This document shows, one piece after another, positions 9,417-17,797 of a DNA stretch of 64,000 bases; the first letter of the stretch is position 1; every line of letters begins with the position of its first letter. The position numbers were made by a program, and so were the translations under genes. A model generated the notes under the pieces. That model had not been told where the DNA came from. It ran no database searches and worked only from the letters and a program-made list of their open reading frames with translations. The stretch covers positions 1,302,001 to 1,366,000 of the forward strand of contig NZ_CP058554.1 of the NCBI RefSeq assembly GCF_014109725.1, in the 5' to 3' direction. The DNA is from Comamonas piscis. GTDB taxonomy: Bacteria > Pseudomonadota > Gammaproteobacteria > Burkholderiales > Burkholderiaceae_C.

Positions 9417-9983
9417 ATGAAGCTCCAACCTACCATCGCCGCTCTGTGTGCAGCCGCTTTCTTCTCCGGCGGCGTGTTCGCCATGACCTCGGCAGAACAA
9501 AAAACCGAGAAGACCCGCATCGAAGCCGAGCACAAGGCCGCCAGCGACCAGTGCAAGCCCATGAAGGGCAATGCCAAGGATGTTTGCAACAAGCAAGCCG
9601 ATGGCCAAAAGAAGATCGCCATGGCTGACCTGAAGCACCGTGCCGAGCCAACCGAAGCGCACCGCCATGACCTGGCCAAGGCCAAGGCCGATGCGGAATA
9701 CGATGTCGCCAAGGAAAAGTGCGATGACGCTACCGGTAACACCAAGGACGTCTGCCAGAAGGAAGCCAAGGCCATGCATGTGAAGGCCCTGGAAGCTGCC
9801 AAGGTGGCTGAAGTGAGCGCCAAGCCTTCGTCCAACCCATCCGACGTGGCTGATGCCCGCAAGGATGCCGCTGACAAGACCCGTGAAGCCGATTACAAGG
9901 CCGCTAAGGAGCGTTGCGATGCGATGGCCGGTGATGCCAAGGACGCTTGCGTGACCGATGCCAAGCGCAAGTTTGGCCAGTAA
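9417..9983 (+). CDS. Secreted Lys/Ala-rich protein with three Cys-pair repeats
   Basis: A 188-residue protein with a clear signal peptide (about residues 1-22, ending GGVFA). The mature part is rich in Lys, Ala, Asp and Glu and should be mostly helical. A motif of the form KAA.(D/E)(Q/K/R)C..m.GnaKDvC...A occurs three times, around residues 42-60, 100-118 and 160-178. Each copy holds two cysteines spaced eleven residues apart (roughly C-x10-C), suited to a disulfide-pinned helical hairpin in the periplasm. An AAGGAAAC sequence precedes the ATG. I do not recognise a named family; similar hypothetical proteins are common in Comamonadaceae. It is monocistronic with its own terminator. Confidence 0.8.
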   Translation: MKLQPTIAALCAAAFFSGGVFAMTSAEQKTEKTRIEAEHKAASDQCKPMKGNAKDVCNKQADGQKKIAMADLKHRAEPTEAHRHDLAKAKADAEYDVAKEKCDDATGNTKDVCQKEAKAMHVKALEAAKVAEVSAKPSSNPSDVADARKDAADKTREADYKAAKERCDAMAGDAKDACVTDAKRKFGQ

Positions 9984-10028
9984 GCCCCTGCTGATCGCTG
10001 ACATCTCTACCCACCGGTAGAAATGCCC

Positions 10029-10079
10029 TTGCCCCCGATAGCCGTTGTATTGCGGCCATCGGGGGCAAACTTTTGTTTT
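10029..10079 (+). terminator. Rho-independent terminator
   Basis: TTGCCCCCGAT (10029-10039) pairs perfectly with ATCGGGGGCAA (10058-10068). Further pairing inside the loop is possible, and the hairpin is followed by ACTTTTGTTTT. It terminates the secreted protein gene ending at 9983. Confidence 0.85.
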
Positions 10080-10214
10080 CTTCCTAGATGTGGGCACTGG
10101 CACACCGGCAGCGCCAAGCCAGCAAAAGACGGATGAAAATAATGCCCTCAGCAGCTGATGGCGCACCCAGACCCGCGTACATTGGTTGTTTCTATTTGAC
10201 GGCGAAAGCGCAGC

Positions 10215-10622
10215 ATGGCTCCCATCCTCCAATCCCTCCTCTACACCAGCCGGCTGGCCGCTGGTTATGGGCCTACCGAGGTGGGGCGCATCGTCAAGCA
10301 AGCGCGTGAGATGAATGCCATCCACGGCATCACCGGCGTGCTGGTGTTTGATGGCGAATGGTTTGCGCAGTATGTTGAAGGCGCGGCCGATGCCATCGAG
10401 GTGCTGGAGCGCCATCTGCGCGCCGACCCCCGGCACAGCGACTTCAACGCGATCGAAACCGGCCCTTGCGGCAGAGAGCGCCGCTTTCCGCATTGGGTCA
10501 TGGGCTATGCAGATCTCGATTTCGAAGGCACGGGTTTGAACATCGCTGCATTGACCGAGGTGGACCAGCTCGAAGCGCTGCAGCTGTTCTCGGATGCCGT
10601 CAAAACCATGGATATTCTTTGA
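10215..10622 (+). CDS. Stand-alone BLUF-domain blue-light sensor
   Basis: A 135-residue single-domain BLUF protein that binds FAD and signals blue light through a hydrogen-bond switch. The key residues are visible: Tyr10 (LLYTSR), Asn34 (NAIHGITG), Gln52 (FAQYVEG), and Trp94 with Met96 (FPHWVMGY). The DPRH segment at 71-74 is also typical. There is no attached EAL, GGDEF or cyclase output domain, so it is a short BLUF of the PixD/BlrB type that must act on a partner protein. It ends four bases before the convergent stop of the histidine kinase gene, which is adjacent but on the other strand. The partner cannot be read from context. Confidence 0.92.
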   Translation: MAPILQSLLYTSRLAAGYGPTEVGRIVKQAREMNAIHGITGVLVFDGEWFAQYVEGAADAIEVLERHLRADPRHSDFNAIETGPCGRERRFPHWVMGYADLDFEGTGLNIAALTEVDQLEALQLFSDAVKTMDIL

Positions 10623-10626
10623 ACCT

Positions 10627-12087
10627 TTAAAGGGGCGTGCCACGGGTTTTGCGGATGCGCAGGCCGGCTGACAGCCCCCGTGGCGCGCGGTTGCGCAGCA
10701 GCAGCTCGCCCTCGTGGGCTTGGGCAATCGCATCCACAATGCTCAGGCCCAGGCCATGCCCTCCGGTGTCCTGGTTGCGCGATCCTTCACCACGCTCAAA
10801 AGGCTGGCGCATGCGCTCCAGATGGGTGTCAGGGATGCCGGGGCCACTGTCTTCCACGCCCATGTAGGCATGGGTCGCATCTTCATCCAGCACCACGCAG
10901 GCGCTGCCGGCATAGCGCAGTGCGTTGTCGATCAGGTTGTCCAGCGCGCGGCGCAGGTTCAGGGGCTGCCCCATCACGGGCGCACGGATATGGCCACGTA
11001 TCTCCACCGGCTGGCCCAGCTCTTGCCGGTCCAGGCAGATGCTGCGGGCCAGCGCATCCATGTCAATCTGCTGCAGCGGGCCTTGGTGCTCGCGCGCCTT
11101 GATAAAGGCCAGGGTGCTGTCGATGAGGCTCTCCATACAGGCCAGATCGCCGCGCAGCTTGAGCTTGCCGCTGTCCAGATCGCGGCTATCCAATAACTCC
11201 AGACGCAGCCGCATGCGGGTGATGGGCGTGCGCAGGTCGTGCGATACGGCGGCCAGAAACTGCGTGCGCTCCTGCAGATTGGCGACAATGCGCTGCTGCA
11301 TGCGATTCAGCGCATGGGCCGCTTGGCGCACTTCACGCGGGCCGTCCTCGGGCATGCGCGGCGCCGCGACCACATCGCGCTCCAATGCTTGCGCGGCCTG
11401 GCCCATGCGCAGCAACGGGGTCACCACCCAGCGCACCGCCAGCAGCACCAGCAACACCACCACCAAGATGCGGAACAGGTAGACGCGCAGCAGCACATCG
11501 GCCAGCACTTCCCAGCCGCTTTGCGCATGCCAGCCCGGGCTTAGCTGCGTGTCCAGCACCAGCCAGCGGCCGGGGGCCAGTTCGATTTGCAAGCCATAGT
11601 CCACCGTGAAGGGGCTGAGCCCAAAGTAGCTCGACTGCGGCACCGCGTGGCCCTGCGCATCCACCAACCGCAAGCGCTGCAACTGGGCGGTGCCCGCCTG
11701 CGGCAGCCGTGCATGCAGCACACGGTTGACCAGTTCTTCGGCCTCTTGGTGCAGCTCGGCATCTTCGACCGGATAGCGGGCTTGCACTTGGTCCAGCACC
11801 CGGGCTTGCAGACCGGGGCTCGCCAAGTAGGCCAGTGCCTGCGGGTCCTGGCCGTTGTTGGCCAGCACCTGCAACGCATCGGCCATGCGCTCGGCCGCCA
11901 CGCGGGTGGGGGTCTCCAAGGTTTGGGTATGGCGCAGGTCCAGCCAGATGCTGCTGGTGAGGAACTGCGTGGCCAGCATGCCAACGGCCAGCACCAGCAC
12001 CAGGCGGCCAAACAGGGTATCGGGCAACAGGCGGGCGAGCTTGCCGCGCCCGTTGCGGGGTGCCGCAGCCACGGCCTCAGTCGCCAT
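10627..12087 (-). CDS. EnvZ-like sensor histidine kinase
   Basis: A 486-residue inner-membrane kinase: transmembrane helix near residues 22-42, a periplasmic sensor of about 150 residues, a second helix (VVVLLVLLAVRWVVTPLL), then HAMP. The HisKA domain carries the phospho-His in AAVSHDLRTP (about His283). The HATPase has the N box (NLIDNALRYA), G1 (DSGPGIP) and G2 (GGHGLGLSIV). The ATG at 12087 overlaps the stop of the response regulator gene by 11 bases; a longer frame to 12231 is only antisense-like filler. It forms a two-component pair with the upstream OmpR-type regulator, and both are divergent from a TonB receptor gene. The signal sensed is unknown. Confidence 0.92.
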   Translation of the reverse strand: MATEAVAAAPRNGRGKLARLLPDTLFGRLVLVLAVGMLATQFLTSSIWLDLRHTQTLETPTRVAAERMADALQVLANNGQDPQALAYLASPGLQARVLDQVQARYPVEDAELHQEAEELVNRVLHARLPQAGTAQLQRLRLVDAQGHAVPQSSYFGLSPFTVDYGLQIELAPGRWLVLDTQLSPGWHAQSGWEVLADVLLRVYLFRILVVVLLVLLAVRWVVTPLLRMGQAAQALERDVVAAPRMPEDGPREVRQAAHALNRMQQRIVANLQERTQFLAAVSHDLRTPITRMRLRLELLDSRDLDSGKLKLRGDLACMESLIDSTLAFIKAREHQGPLQQIDMDALARSICLDRQELGQPVEIRGHIRAPVMGQPLNLRRALDNLIDNALRYAGSACVVLDEDATHAYMGVEDSGPGIPDTHLERMRQPFERGEGSRNQDTGGHGLGLSIVDAIAQAHEGELLLRNRAPRGLSAGLRIRKTRGTPL

Positions 12088-12820
12088 GCGCAGGCGGCGG
12101 CACCAGCATATAGCCCTCATGCCGCACAGTGCGGATGATCTGCGGCTTGCGGCTGTCCAGTTCGATATGGCCGCGCAGGCGGCTGATGCAGACATCAACC
12201 GCCCGGTCCGATGCCGCACGCTCCCGGCCAAAGGCCAGGTCCATCAGCTGGTCGCGGCTCACCGCCTGGTGCGGGTGGCGCAGCAGGTGTTCCAGAATGC
12301 GGTAGTCCGAGCTGGCCAGGCTGATCAGTACGTTGCTGGGGGAGAGCAGGTGGCGCTGGCTCAGGTCCAGCGTAAAGCGGCCAAAGCGCAGCAGCATTGG
12401 TGCTGGCGGCTCGGGCGCTGCTATTGAGGAGGCGGCATGGGGCCGCACGCGGCGCAGCACCGCGCGGATGCGGGCCAGCAGCTCCATCGGCTCAAAAGGC
12501 TTGTTCAGGTAATCATCCGCACCCAGCTCCAGGCCCACCACGCGGTTGAGCACGCTGTCGCGCGCCGTCAGCATGATGATGGGGATCTGCGCCGTGGCCG
12601 GGTTGGCGCGCAGCTGCTGGCACAGCACCATGCCATCGGCGCCGGGCAGCATGATGTCGAGCAGGATCAGATCGGGCAGGCGCTCGGCCAGCGCGGCCGC
12701 CATCTGCTCACCATCGCCCGCGCACTGGCTGTGCAGGCGCGACTTGGCCAGGTAGCTCACGATGAGCTCTCGCATGTCGGCGTCGTCTTCGACCACCAGG
12801 ATCAGGGGCAGGTTTTCCAT
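12077..12820 (-). CDS. OmpR-family response regulator
   Basis: A 247-residue two-domain regulator. The receiver has the acidic pocket EDD (11-13), the phospho-acceptor Asp55 (LILLDIMLPG), Thr in LTARD and Lys107 (LNKPFE). The C-terminal winged helix (about 145-245) contains the recognition-helix region SDRAVDVCISRLRGHIE and the RTVRHEGYML wing. The ATG at 12820 is used; an upstream in-frame ATG at 12865 would run through the Fur-like site. It is the first gene of the kinase operon and transcribed away from the TonB receptor gene at 12952, whose expression it might control. Confidence 0.92.
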   Translation of the reverse strand: MENLPLILVVEDDADMRELIVSYLAKSRLHSQCAGDGEQMAAALAERLPDLILLDIMLPGADGMVLCQQLRANPATAQIPIIMLTARDSVLNRVVGLELGADDYLNKPFEPMELLARIRAVLRRVRPHAASSIAAPEPPAPMLLRFGRFTLDLSQRHLLSPSNVLISLASSDYRILEHLLRHPHQAVSRDQLMDLAFGRERAASDRAVDVCISRLRGHIELDSRKPQIIRTVRHEGYMLVPPPAHGD

Positions 12821-12849
12821 GGGTGCGGCGGCTATTGTAAACGGGACAT

Positions 12850-12872
12850 GAGAATGAGAATACATTTCATTT
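12850..12872. promoter_or_regulatory. Fur-box-like operator
   Basis: GAGAAT GAGAAT A CATTTC fits the F-F-x-R hexamer model of Fur binding (GATAAT GATAAT x ATTATC). It lies 80 bp before the TonB receptor start and 30 bp before the response regulator start on the other strand, so one site could repress both promoters under iron sufficiency. Confidence 0.6.
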
Positions 12873-12951
12873 CATTTCCGTACACGGCGAATACATCGCG
12901 GTGAGCCATCGTTTTTACAGTGCCAGCTTTGCAATCAAAAAGGCGGTTGGC

Positions 12952-15267
12952 ATGTTGGTGAATCAAAAGCGCGCAGGGGTGGCAGGGGTGCCGGTTTGGC
13001 TGCGGTTGAGCCCGGTGGTGTGTGCCACCCTGGCAGTCTGTTCCCCGGCGGCATGGGCACAAACCGCGCCAGCGGATGCAGTCGCTGCCAAGCGCACGGC
13101 AGAGACCACCCAGCTTGAAGAAGTCGTGGTCAGCGCCGAATCCACCAATGCCAGCGAGGCCACGCGCTCGTACGAAAACCCGGCAGTCTCCAGCGCCACC
13201 GGCCTGCTGCTGACCCGCCGCGAAACCCCGCAGTCGGTCAGCGTGGTTACCCGCCAGCAGATGGACGACGAGAACGTGCAGACCCTGGACGATGCCCTGC
13301 TCAACGCCACCGGCATCTCGGCCACCCAGCTCGACGTGGGCGGCCGCACCAGCTACCGCGCGCGGGGCTTCGAGATCACCAACTTCCGCGTGGATGGTGC
13401 GCTGTCCAACGGCTCGACGGGCTTCTCTGGCCAAGGCTTGGCGCTCAATATGGATCTGTATGACCGGGTCGAGATCCTGCGCGGTGCCAATGGCCTGCTG
13501 GGCGCTACCGGCGACCCGGCCGGTGTGGTGGACATGGTCCGCAAGGAGCCGCGCAAGACCCGTTTTGGCAGCGTGGGCGTGACCCTGGGCAGCCATGGCG
13601 GCCGCCACCTGACTGCCGATTTGAACCAGCCGCTCAATGCCGATGGCAGCGTGCGCTCGCGCTTCGTGTTTAGCGGCGATGATTCCAACACCTTCCGTGA
13701 TCGCGAGAAGGACAAGTCCCTGGGCCTGCTGGCCAGCTTTGCCGCCGACATCACCCGCGACACCAAGGCCAGCCTGGGCCTGCAGTATGAGCGCCGCCGC
13801 ATCGATGGCGCGACCTGGGGCACCAATGTGCCGATCTGGTACGCCGATGGCACGGAGACCAACTTCAAGCGCAGCTTGAACTCCTCGGCCGACTGGAGTT
13901 ACAGCGAGCGCGAGAGCAAGACCATTTTTGGTGCGCTGGAACACCGCTTTGACAACAACTGGACGACCAAGCTCTCGGGCGCTTGGACACGCGGCGATGT
14001 GGACAGCCACCTGGCAGTGGCCAAGGCCAACCGGGGTACGGTCTCTGCCGGCTACTGGGCGCAGGACGGCAGCGGTGCCTACCTGAACACCTATTTGTCC
14101 GAAGCGCAAAGCACCACCAAGAACCTGCAGTGGACCTTGAACGGCCCCTTCGAGGCGCTGGGCCGCCGCCACCAGTTCATGATGGGCGCGAACTACAACG
14201 ACAACGAATCGACCGCCTATGGCCTGGACTGCTTCAACAGCGCAGGCAAGTCGGTCGCTTGCATGAACCGCATCAGCAACGGCTTTGCGATTGGCGACTG
14301 GCGCGAGTTCATCCGGTCGGGCGAGGGCATTGGCGAAGTGACCACCGCCCGCAATGGCAAGGACACTGTCACCCGCATCAAGACCTATGGCACCTATGCG
14401 GCCACGCGTTTGAGCATCACCGATCCGCTGTCGGTGATTGTCGGTGCGCGTCTGAGCTGGCAGCGCAATTTCTCCAACGGTGTTGTTACCTCGGACTTCA
14501 GCCACCAGGTCACGCCTTACCTGGGCGCTGTGTATGACCTGAGCCGCAACTACTCGCTCTATGCCAGCTACACCGATGTGTTTGAAGCCCAGTCTCAGCG
14601 CCGGGTGGATGGCACCTACCTCGACCCCAAGTCCGGCACCGCGATGGAAGTGGGCGTCAAGGGCGAGTGGCTCGATGGCCAGTTCGATGGCTCGGTCGCC
14701 GTCTTCCGCAACAAGCAAAAGGATGTCGCCACCATTGCGCGCGATGCCGGTGGCGACCCGCTCTACGTGACCGGCGACGAGGGCGTGACCGCCTATGTCA
14801 ATGGCCCATCGGGCGTGACAACCAAAGGCTTTGAAGTGGACTTCTCCGGCCGCATCACGCCGAGCTGGAACGTCTATGGTGGCTACACCTTCCTGTCGGT
14901 GAACAACCCCAACTCCACCGGTGCAGAAGATGACCCCAAGCACCTGCTGCGCCTGAACACCAGCTACCGCCTGCCCGGCAGCTGGAACAAGCTGACCCTG
15001 GGCACCGGCCTGACCGCGCAAAGCAAGATGCACCAGGTCGCCACCGGCACCAGCCACCCGACCGAAGGCGCCAATGTCAATATCGACCTGAAGGCCTACA
15101 CCCTGTTCCATGCGATGGCGCGCTATGAGATCAACAAGGACCTGGTCGCCACCTTGAACATCTCCAACCTGTTCGACAAGACCTACTACCGCCAGTACGG
15201 CTTCTACTCGGGCGCCATCTACGGCGAGCCGCGTACCGTGCGTTTGAACCTGAAGGCGAACTTCTAA
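12952..15267 (+). CDS. TonB-dependent siderophore receptor (FpvA/FhuE type)
   Basis: A 771-residue outer-membrane receptor. Signal peptide ends near AAWAQT; a TonB-box-like LEEVVVSA follows; then the plug domain (LLTRRETPQSVSVVTRQQM and RVEILRGANGLLGATGDPAGVVDMVRK). A 22-strand barrel ends in the aromatic residue of LNLKANF. The plug signature places it with receptors for hydroxamate or mixed siderophores such as pyoverdine and coprogen; the ligand is not deducible. ATG 12952 has an AAGGCGG site and is preferred over the GTG at 12901, which lacks one. A Fur-like box and a divergent two-component system sit immediately upstream, suggesting iron- and signal-dependent control. Confidence 0.9.
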   Translation: MLVNQKRAGVAGVPVWLRLSPVVCATLAVCSPAAWAQTAPADAVAAKRTAETTQLEEVVVSAESTNASEATRSYENPAVSSATGLLLTRRETPQSVSVVTRQQMDDENVQTLDDALLNATGISATQLDVGGRTSYRARGFEITNFRVDGALSNGSTGFSGQGLALNMDLYDRVEILRGANGLLGATGDPAGVVDMVRKEPRKTRFGSVGVTLGSHGGRHLTADLNQPLNADGSVRSRFVFSGDDSNTFRDREKDKSLGLLASFAADITRDTKASLGLQYERRRIDGATWGTNVPIWYADGTETNFKRSLNSSADWSYSERESKTIFGALEHRFDNNWTTKLSGAWTRGDVDSHLAVAKANRGTVSAGYWAQDGSGAYLNTYLSEAQSTTKNLQWTLNGPFEALGRRHQFMMGANYNDNESTAYGLDCFNSAGKSVACMNRISNGFAIGDWREFIRSGEGIGEVTTARNGKDTVTRIKTYGTYAATRLSITDPLSVIVGARLSWQRNFSNGVVTSDFSHQVTPYLGAVYDLSRNYSLYASYTDVFEAQSQRRVDGTYLDPKSGTAMEVGVKGEWLDGQFDGSVAVFRNKQKDVATIARDAGGDPLYVTGDEGVTAYVNGPSGVTTKGFEVDFSGRITPSWNVYGGYTFLSVNNPNSTGAEDDPKHLLRLNTSYRLPGSWNKLTLGTGLTAQSKMHQVATGTSHPTEGANVNIDLKAYTLFHAMARYEINKDLVATLNISNLFDKTYYRQYGFYSGAIYGEPRTVRLNLKANF

Positions 15268-15331
15268 GCTACCTCGTTCCTAAGGCAGATCCGCCAAGAT
15301 CTGCCCTTGCTGCAGCCCACTCTGCAGCCCT

Positions 15332-15378
15332 GGACTTTGCAGTGCCAGCCCTGTGCTGGCGCTGCAGAGTCCTTTTTT
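15332..15378 (+). terminator. Rho-independent terminator after TonB receptor
   Basis: A long interrupted stem (GGACT.TGCAG.GCCAGC on the left, GCTGG.CTGCA.AGTCC on the right) is followed by TTTTTT. A smaller hairpin (GGCAGATC / GATCTGCC) sits just before it at 15284-15305. Confidence 0.8.
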
Positions 15379-15391
15379 CTGGCCGGCAGGT

Positions 15392-15877
15392 TTATCGGTG
15401 CTGGAGCTCGTCCGCTATGCGCTGGCACCACACCTGGGCCTCCGTCTGCAGACCAAAGCTGCTCAGGTGCATCGCGCGCTCGCCTTGCACACGCAGTCGT
15501 AGCACGTAGTAAGGCCCATCTTCCGAGCTGCGCTCCAGCACACTGGGCGGCTCGATATCGGCATAGGGAATGGCGCGTGGTGGCAGGGGCAGGCGCCCAT
15601 GGCGCACCAGGCAGCGCTGGCGCTTGTCAAAATGCAGCCGCAGGCAGCGCCCGCCTGCCAGGCAGAGGAAAAACGTGCCCAGCAACACCGGCAGCGTGAT
15701 GCAGACCGCCAGCAGCAACAGCTGCCACCAAGGCAGGCCCCAGTGGCCATGCTGCAAAAAGGGCACCGGAATCAAAAACATCGCCAAGCCAATCACGGCG
15801 ACAAACAGCCGCATCGGCCAGCTGATGTGCTCTGCGTAATGCAAGCCGTCTTCAGATTCGCGGAAGCCATGGGTCAT
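15392..15877 (-). CDS. Small inner-membrane protein of unknown function
   Basis: A 161-residue protein (ATG 15877 chosen; an ATG at 15916 adds 13 residues). A short polar N-terminus is followed by two adjacent transmembrane helices (about 22-40 and 50-75, MRLFVAVIGLAMFLIPV and LLLLAVCITLPVLLGTFFLCL). A soluble C-terminal half follows with beta-strand character (LRLHFDKRQRCLVRHGRLPLPP, YYVLRLRVQGERAMHL). This resembles PH-like domains found on bacterial membrane proteins, where a two-helix hairpin precedes a small beta domain. No named family is recognised. It stands alone, convergent with the TonB receptor gene. Confidence 0.7.
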   Translation of the reverse strand: MTHGFRESEDGLHYAEHISWPMRLFVAVIGLAMFLIPVPFLQHGHWGLPWWQLLLLAVCITLPVLLGTFFLCLAGGRCLRLHFDKRQRCLVRHGRLPLPPRAIPYADIEPPSVLERSSEDGPYYVLRLRVQGERAMHLSSFGLQTEAQVWCQRIADELQHR

Positions 15878-16006
15878 GTCATGCCTTGTTGCGCGGTGTG
15901 TTCGAACCCCTTGCACGTGTTGGCCGGGGTAGGGGATTGGTTTTCGCTTGGCTCTGGATTCTACGGGGCAGTCCTTCGGCTTGGAAAGGCGAGGGTGCCC
16001 AGGCGC

Positions 16007-16043
16007 AAAAAAACCCGGATCTGCATGTCATGACAGACCCGGG
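16007..16043 (-). terminator. Rho-independent terminator for the minus-strand operon
   Basis: Read on the minus strand: CCCGGGTCTG, loop around TCATGACATG, CAGATCCGGG, then seven T. It lies 33 bases after the stop of the DUF3224 gene. Confidence 0.85.
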
Positions 16044-16075
16044 ACTAGCAAGTAGTAGTAGGTGCTGCGCGTCGC

Positions 16076-16477
16076 TCAGGCTTCAGGCAGCTGGTACACA
16101 AAACGGTAGGAATGCTCGCCGTTGTCGATCGTGATCTGCATGCTGCCGCGCAGGCCCTGCAGCGCCTCGGTGGCGGAATCAGGCACGACCGTGATGCTTT
16201 GCGTGGACTGGCCCTGCGCCATGCTGGCGCTGTGCTGCAGCACAAAGCTGCCGCTGCGGCCATGCAGTCTACCGTGGACCCGCTCCATCGCCACATAGCC
16301 GGCAGATCCGGGTGTGCTGCTGCGGAACGACAGCATCTCGCCTTGGCTCGTCGCCTGAAGATCACCGCTGAATTGCTTGTCCAGCGAGAGTCGGCCCAAG
16401 CCCGTGGCTTCGGCAACCGGGCTGAGGCCTTCGGGTTGCAGCTTGATATCAAAGCGTCCTGTGGCGATGTGGTCCAT
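16076..16477 (-). CDS. DUF3224 family protein
   Basis: A 133-residue single-domain protein. Motifs in order are GRFDIKLQPEG, LSLDKQFSGDLQATSQGEMLSF, GSAGYVAMERVHGRLHGRSGSFVLQHSA, VVPDSATEALQGLRGSM and YRFVYQLPEA, which is the DUF3224 pattern (a small beta-barrel, function unknown). ATG 16477 is chosen; the frame is open to 16630 but the extra residues are unlike the family and overlap the upstream gene. It follows the anti-sigma candidate by 67 bp on the same strand and precedes the terminator. It may therefore be the last gene of the ECF/RiPP operon or an independent gene. Confidence 0.85.
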   Translation of the reverse strand: MDHIATGRFDIKLQPEGLSPVAEATGLGRLSLDKQFSGDLQATSQGEMLSFRSSTPGSAGYVAMERVHGRLHGRSGSFVLQHSASMAQGQSTQSITVVPDSATEALQGLRGSMQITIDNGEHSYRFVYQLPEA

Positions 16478-16544
16478 GGCAAGTTCCAGGCAAAAATGGC
16501 ATTCTTGCACGATACTGTATTTATGTACAGCTATCGCCTTTGAT

Positions 16545-16754
16545 CTAGTAGTCGGATGGCTTGGCCGGCGTTTGCGAGGTCTGGAGTTGGTCGCCATAGC
16601 CCTTGAGCATGTCTTGCAGCGCCTGGTCATTGCGGGTAAAGGCGCGGCAGCGAAAGCAGATCATGCGGTGCTGCCAGGCAGCAATCTTGGTGGCAGTGCC
16701 CGCGTCTTCCAGTTGCCCGGAGGTCAGTTGAAAAATGTAGTCACGGCACTTCAT
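16545..16754 (-). CDS. Small zinc-finger anti-sigma factor candidate
   Basis: A 69-residue protein starting MKCRDYIFQLTSGQL and containing H-x3-C-x2-C (HRMICFRC, residues 29-36), the core of zf-HC2/ZAS anti-sigma domains that bind ECF sigma factors. Its ATG overlaps the sigma gene stop (ATGA), so the two are translationally coupled, the usual arrangement for a sigma/anti-sigma pair. There is no transmembrane helix, so it would act in the cytoplasm, perhaps sensing a metal or redox state through the zinc site. Function is inferred from the motif and position. Confidence 0.75.
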   Translation of the reverse strand: MKCRDYIFQLTSGQLEDAGTATKIAAWQHRMICFRCRAFTRNDQALQDMLKGYGDQLQTSQTPAKPSDY

Positions 16755-17320
16755 GTCGCCCTTTCTTGGTCAAACCAGTTTTGGTGCAGGCACAGTTGCA
16801 GCTGCTTGCGCGCGCGGCTCATGCACTGCCAGTAATCGGCCTTGGTGATGCCCAAGGTGCTGCAAATCTCGTCCGCCTCGCATTCCAGAAACTCCTTCAT
16901 CGAGAACACCCGGGCAGGCTTGGCGGGCAGCTTGTGTACGCACAGGTCGACGATGCTGAAAAACTGGTCGTTCTGCAGTTGTTGCTGCGGGTTGACCCAG
17001 CTAGCAGGCGCCACGCCGTCGACCCAGTGGCCCCGCTTGTCGAACAGAACCTGGTCGAGGTCGTCGTTAAAGGCTTCGTCATAGCTCAGCGGTGCCCGGT
17101 ATTTCTGGCGCAGGCGGTCGCTGATCTTGTTGCGCAAAATGCCAAACAGGTAGCTCTTGGCCTGGGCCGGGTCAAAGCTGTCAGGCTCCAGCAGCAGCAA
17201 GGCGGTCAGCGTATCTTGCACCGCATCTTCAGCCTCTTCCCGCGAGGGCAGGTGCAGCTGGGCAACGCGCAGCATGGGGCTGCGCCACTGTTGGGTGATG
17301 TCTGCTGCAATGCTGTGCAT
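16751..17320 (-). CDS. ECF-family RNA polymerase sigma factor
   Basis: A 189-residue sigma-70 factor with only regions 2 and 4. Region 2 includes LPSREEAEDAVQDTLTALLLL and SYLFGILRNKISDRLRQK. Region 4 includes RVFSMKEFLECEADEICSTLGITKADYWQCMSRARKQLQLCL, a helix-turn-helix with the terminal RARKQL. It lies 12 bp after the DoxX gene and overlaps the anti-sigma gene. Position at the end of an Hvf/Buf-like operon fits known cases where an ECF sigma factor drives such copper-response operons. Self-activation of this operon is inferred. Confidence 0.9.
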   Translation of the reverse strand: MHSIAADITQQWRSPMLRVAQLHLPSREEAEDAVQDTLTALLLLEPDSFDPAQAKSYLFGILRNKISDRLRQKYRAPLSYDEAFNDDLDQVLFDKRGHWVDGVAPASWVNPQQQLQNDQFFSIVDLCVHKLPAKPARVFSMKEFLECEADEICSTLGITKADYWQCMSRARKQLQLCLHQNWFDQERAT

Positions 17321-17332
17321 CTCTGCCTTTGC

Positions 17333-17797
17333 TTATGACTTGTGACAACGGTCCAGCGACCAGCGGCCCGGCCCTTGGCTGGCAATCGCTACCAGCATGA
17401 TGCCCAGCATCAAGGGTACCTTGAAGCCCAGGCCATCATCGCTGTCGATCTGGTTCCAGCCGGCCCAGCCCAGGTCGAAGTGCACGCTGTACACGGCCAC
17501 ATAGGTGATGAAGATCAAGCCCAGCGCCGCGATGCGCGATGCCAGACCCATGATCAGCGCCACGCCTAACACCAGCTCGGCAACGCCTGCCACACCCCAG
17601 TTGAGGCTGGCGGGCAGCCAGCTGACGGGGATGGGAAAGTCCAGGCCCGCAAACCAGGCTGGGGCCTCCCAACCGGATGACAGTTTACGAAAGCCCGCCA
17701 GCGCAAACTCCTGCCCCACCCACAGGCGCAGCAGCAGCAGGCCCAGGCCATCACACTTCTCGCGTGCTTTCGCGCTCAATGAATTCAAGGAATGCAT
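17333..17797 (-). CDS. DoxX-family membrane protein
   Basis: A 154-residue inner-membrane protein with four predicted helices. It has the DoxX opening LLLLRLWVGQEFALAGFRKL followed by GVAGVAELVLGVALIMGLASRIAALGLIFITYVAVY and a last helix LMLGIMLVAIAS. DoxX proteins commonly accompany MNIO/DUF692 RiPP genes, where they are thought to help in membrane or redox steps. Its start overlaps the end of the HvfC-like gene by 47 bp, showing tight coupling, and the sigma factor gene follows. Confidence 0.88.
   Translation of the reverse strand: MHSLNSLSAKAREKCDGLGLLLLRLWVGQEFALAGFRKLSSGWEAPAWFAGLDFPIPVSWLPASLNWGVAGVAELVLGVALIMGLASRIAALGLIFITYVAVYSVHFDLGWAGWNQIDSDDGLGFKVPLMLGIMLVAIASQGPGRWSLDRCHKS

Noticed and set aside
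12832..15111. Minus-strand frame opposite the first TonB receptor
   Set aside because: Shadow of the receptor gene, which has signal peptide, plug and terminal Phe.
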